A DNA stretch of 64,000 nt, from assembly GCA_900120415.1 (NCBI GenBank), contig FQLW01000006.1, positions 124,001-188,000 on the forward strand, in the 5' to 3' direction. The notes under the pieces are model-generated. The model ran no database searches. It was not told where the DNA came from and saw only the letters and a program-made list of their open reading frames with translations. Shown here in pieces: positions 62,725 to 64,000 of the stretch. Source of the DNA: Urmitella timonensis. GTDB taxonomy: Bacteria; Actinomycetota; Actinomycetes; Actinomycetales; Actinomycetaceae. The translations under genes and the position numbers were made by a program. Positions within the stretch are counted from its first letter, which is position 1. Every line of letters begins with the position of its first letter.

Positions 62725-64000
62725 TCAGCTTCGCGGTTTGACGAACGGGAATGCCAGCACTTGGCGAATATCGCAACCTAGCAGCATCATTACCATGCGA
62801 TCCATTCCTAATCCTAGCCCTCCCAAAGGCAATAATCCCAGTTCTAAACAGTTCAAGAAATCTTCATCTAGGCTCATTGCTTCCGGGTCACCCGCAGCGG
62901 CCGCCAGCGACTGCTGAGTAAAACGTTCACGCTGGTCACGCGGATCTGTAAGTTCGGTATAGGCGGTTCCTAGTTCCATACCAAAAGCCACCAAATCCCA
63001 GCGTTCTGCCAGGCGCGGATGGTCACGATGTTTTCGGGTCAGCGGGGAAGATGAAACCGGGAAATCCATATAGAAAGTGGGGCGAGTGGTTTTAGCCTCG
63101 ACCAGCTCATCATAGAGCGCCCCGATTAATCTTCCATGGTCAGCCCCGGGGGGAGTGTCGATACCGAACTTCTGGCAAGCCTGCCGGAGAATACTCTCAT
63201 CAGTATCTGCCGTAATTTCTTCCTCTAAAGCCTTAGAGATGGCTTGATAAACCGGAATCGCCGGCCAGTCTCCAGAAATATCGTAGGCATAATAATCTGT
63301 TCCCTTTACGCTACGCTCAATCTTTTGATTTCCTGGGCCTTTAAGGGGACGTAAAGCGATTTCTCGTCCATGAATCGCGCGCGCCGCCCTCTGGTAGAGT
63401 TTGCGGGTTAAAGTCATCATCTCCAGGTAGTCAGCGCCCGCCTTATAAACCTCTAGAGACGTAAACTCGGGGTTATGAGTTGCGTCAGCGCCCTCGTTAC
63501 GGAAAGAGCGTCCCATTTCAAAAATTGCCCCCATTCCCGCCACTGCCAGGCGTTTTAGATATAGCTCGGGGGCGATACGCAAAAACATATCGATAGAGTA
63601 AGCATTAGAGCGGGTTACAAACGGACGCGCATTAGCGCCGCCTTGCACGGCTTGCAGTATCGGGGTTTCTACTTCTAAAAATCCTGCCTGAGCAAGCTCC
63701 GCACGTACCGCTGTTAATGCCCGCGAGCGTTCTTCTAGCATTTGCAGAGCTACAGGGTCGTTACGCAGCGTTAGGGTGCGGTCGCGAGCGGAGGTTTTCT
63801 CGTCTAGGTTTTCTTTCGGGTGGGGTGAGGGGCGAAGCGCTTTTGCAGCTAGCACCCATTTTTGGGCAATTAGTGAGGGCGTGCCGTTGCGGGAAGTGCC
63901 GCAGGTTCCGCTGACGACTATTTGATCTCCCAGGTCAAGTAGGGGCAGATTAGCGAAGTCTCGGGAAGCTAGGTGTTGTTTTTCTAAAACTACTTGGAGG
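62725..64000 (-). CDS. Class II lysyl-tRNA synthetase domain, LysX/LysS type (5' end outside window)
   Basis: About 425 residues of a class II LysRS are present, and the frame is open through the window end. It includes the end of the OB-fold (GDQIVVSGTCG to LAAKALRPSP), motif 1 (GFLEVETPILQ), motif 2 (FEMGRSFRNEGADATHNPEF) and motif 3 (GLGLGMDRMVM). Two features favour the LysX type, where LysRS is fused to an MprF lysyltransferase: GGANARPF instead of GGATARPF, and the C-terminus DIRQVLAFPFVKPRS. Whether an MprF part lies upstream cannot be seen. The internal GTG at 63855 is not the true start. Confidence 0.9.
   Translation of the reverse strand, partial: LQVVLEKQHLASRDFANLPLLDLGDQIVVSGTCGTSRNGTPSLIAQKWVLAAKALRPSPHPKENLDEKTSARDRTLTLRNDPVALQMLEERSRALTAVRAELAQAGFLEVETPILQAVQGGANARPFVTRSNAYSIDMFLRIAPELYLKRLAVAGMGAIFEMGRSFRNEGADATHNPEFTSLEVYKAGADYLEMMTLTRKLYQRAARAIHGREIALRPLKGPGNQKIERSVKGTDYYAYDISGDWPAIPVYQAISKALEEEITADTDESILRQACQKFGIDTPPGADHGRLIGALYDELVEAKTTRPTFYMDFPVSSSPLTRKHRDHPRLAERWDLVAFGMELGTAYTELTDPRDQRERFTQQSLAAAAGDPEAMSLDEDFLNCLELGLLPLGGLGLGMDRMVMMLLGCDIRQVLAFPFVKPRS

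Overview
The window is a stretch of chromosome from a high-G+C Gram-positive bacterium (Actinomycetota). A WhiB1-type iron-sulfur regulator, a ClgR-type regulator, DUF3046 and DUF3097 proteins, a long LeuA and the order ftsK-pgsA-clgR-DUF3046-recA-recX all point that way. The moderate base composition, the LAxTG-anchored surface protein and the enlarged LigA suggest the Actinomycetaceae (a Varibaculum- or Mobiluncus-like organism). That family-level placement is inference.

Layout. 1-3.2 kb: [NiFe]-hydrogenase maturation genes (hypF end, hypE on the opposite strand, hypC, hypD). 3.2-4.7 kb: a gene-poor region of nested palindromes and direct repeats. 4.7-10.1 kb: miaA-miaB (tRNA i6A/ms2i6A), a DUF1015 protein, uppS and recO. 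10.1-12.8 kb: an accessory island with a DUF4143 ATPase and an MNT-HEPN toxin-antitoxin pair, bracketed by 23-bp tandem repeats and a second, diverged copy of the leuA 3' end. 12.7-15.7 kb: leuA with a leucine leader peptide, and a LacI-type regulator. 15.8-22.5 kb: a minus-strand run hrcA-dnaJ-rsmE-phoH-ybeY-corC-era. 22.7-26.3 kb: the riboflavin operon ribD-ribE-ribBA-ribH behind an FMN riboswitch. 26.4-34.4 kb: a thioredoxin-fold transferase, DUF3097, hemW, trmB, lepA, an LLM oxidoreductase with a basic tail, and an S4 protein. 34.7-37.1 kb: rpsT, an SGNH hydrolase, msrA and a macrodomain protein. 37.1-37.8 kb: a second palindrome-rich region. 37.8-38.7 kb: a sortase-anchored surface protein whose promoter carries a G9 tract. 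38.8-46.1 kb: gatCAB, a cardiolipin synthase and ligA. 46.2-49.8 kb: an orphan FHA-FtsK (EssC-like) ATPase and whiB1. 49.8-63.9 kb: prfB-ftsE-ftsX-M23 peptidase-smpB, then ftsK-pgsA-clgR-DUF3046-recA-recX-pncC. 61.8-64.0 kb: a degenerate PfkB-family protein and the lysyl-tRNA synthetase domain of a LysX/LysS protein that runs off the window.

Most of the window is conserved housekeeping. The parts that deserve attention are the iteron-bracketed cassettes at leuA, the nested-palindrome element family that sits between convergent genes at two loci, and the candidate phase-variable promoter of the surface protein. Smaller oddities are an inactivated sugar-kinase fold, long low-complexity tails on two enzymes, and an orphan type VII-like ATPase.
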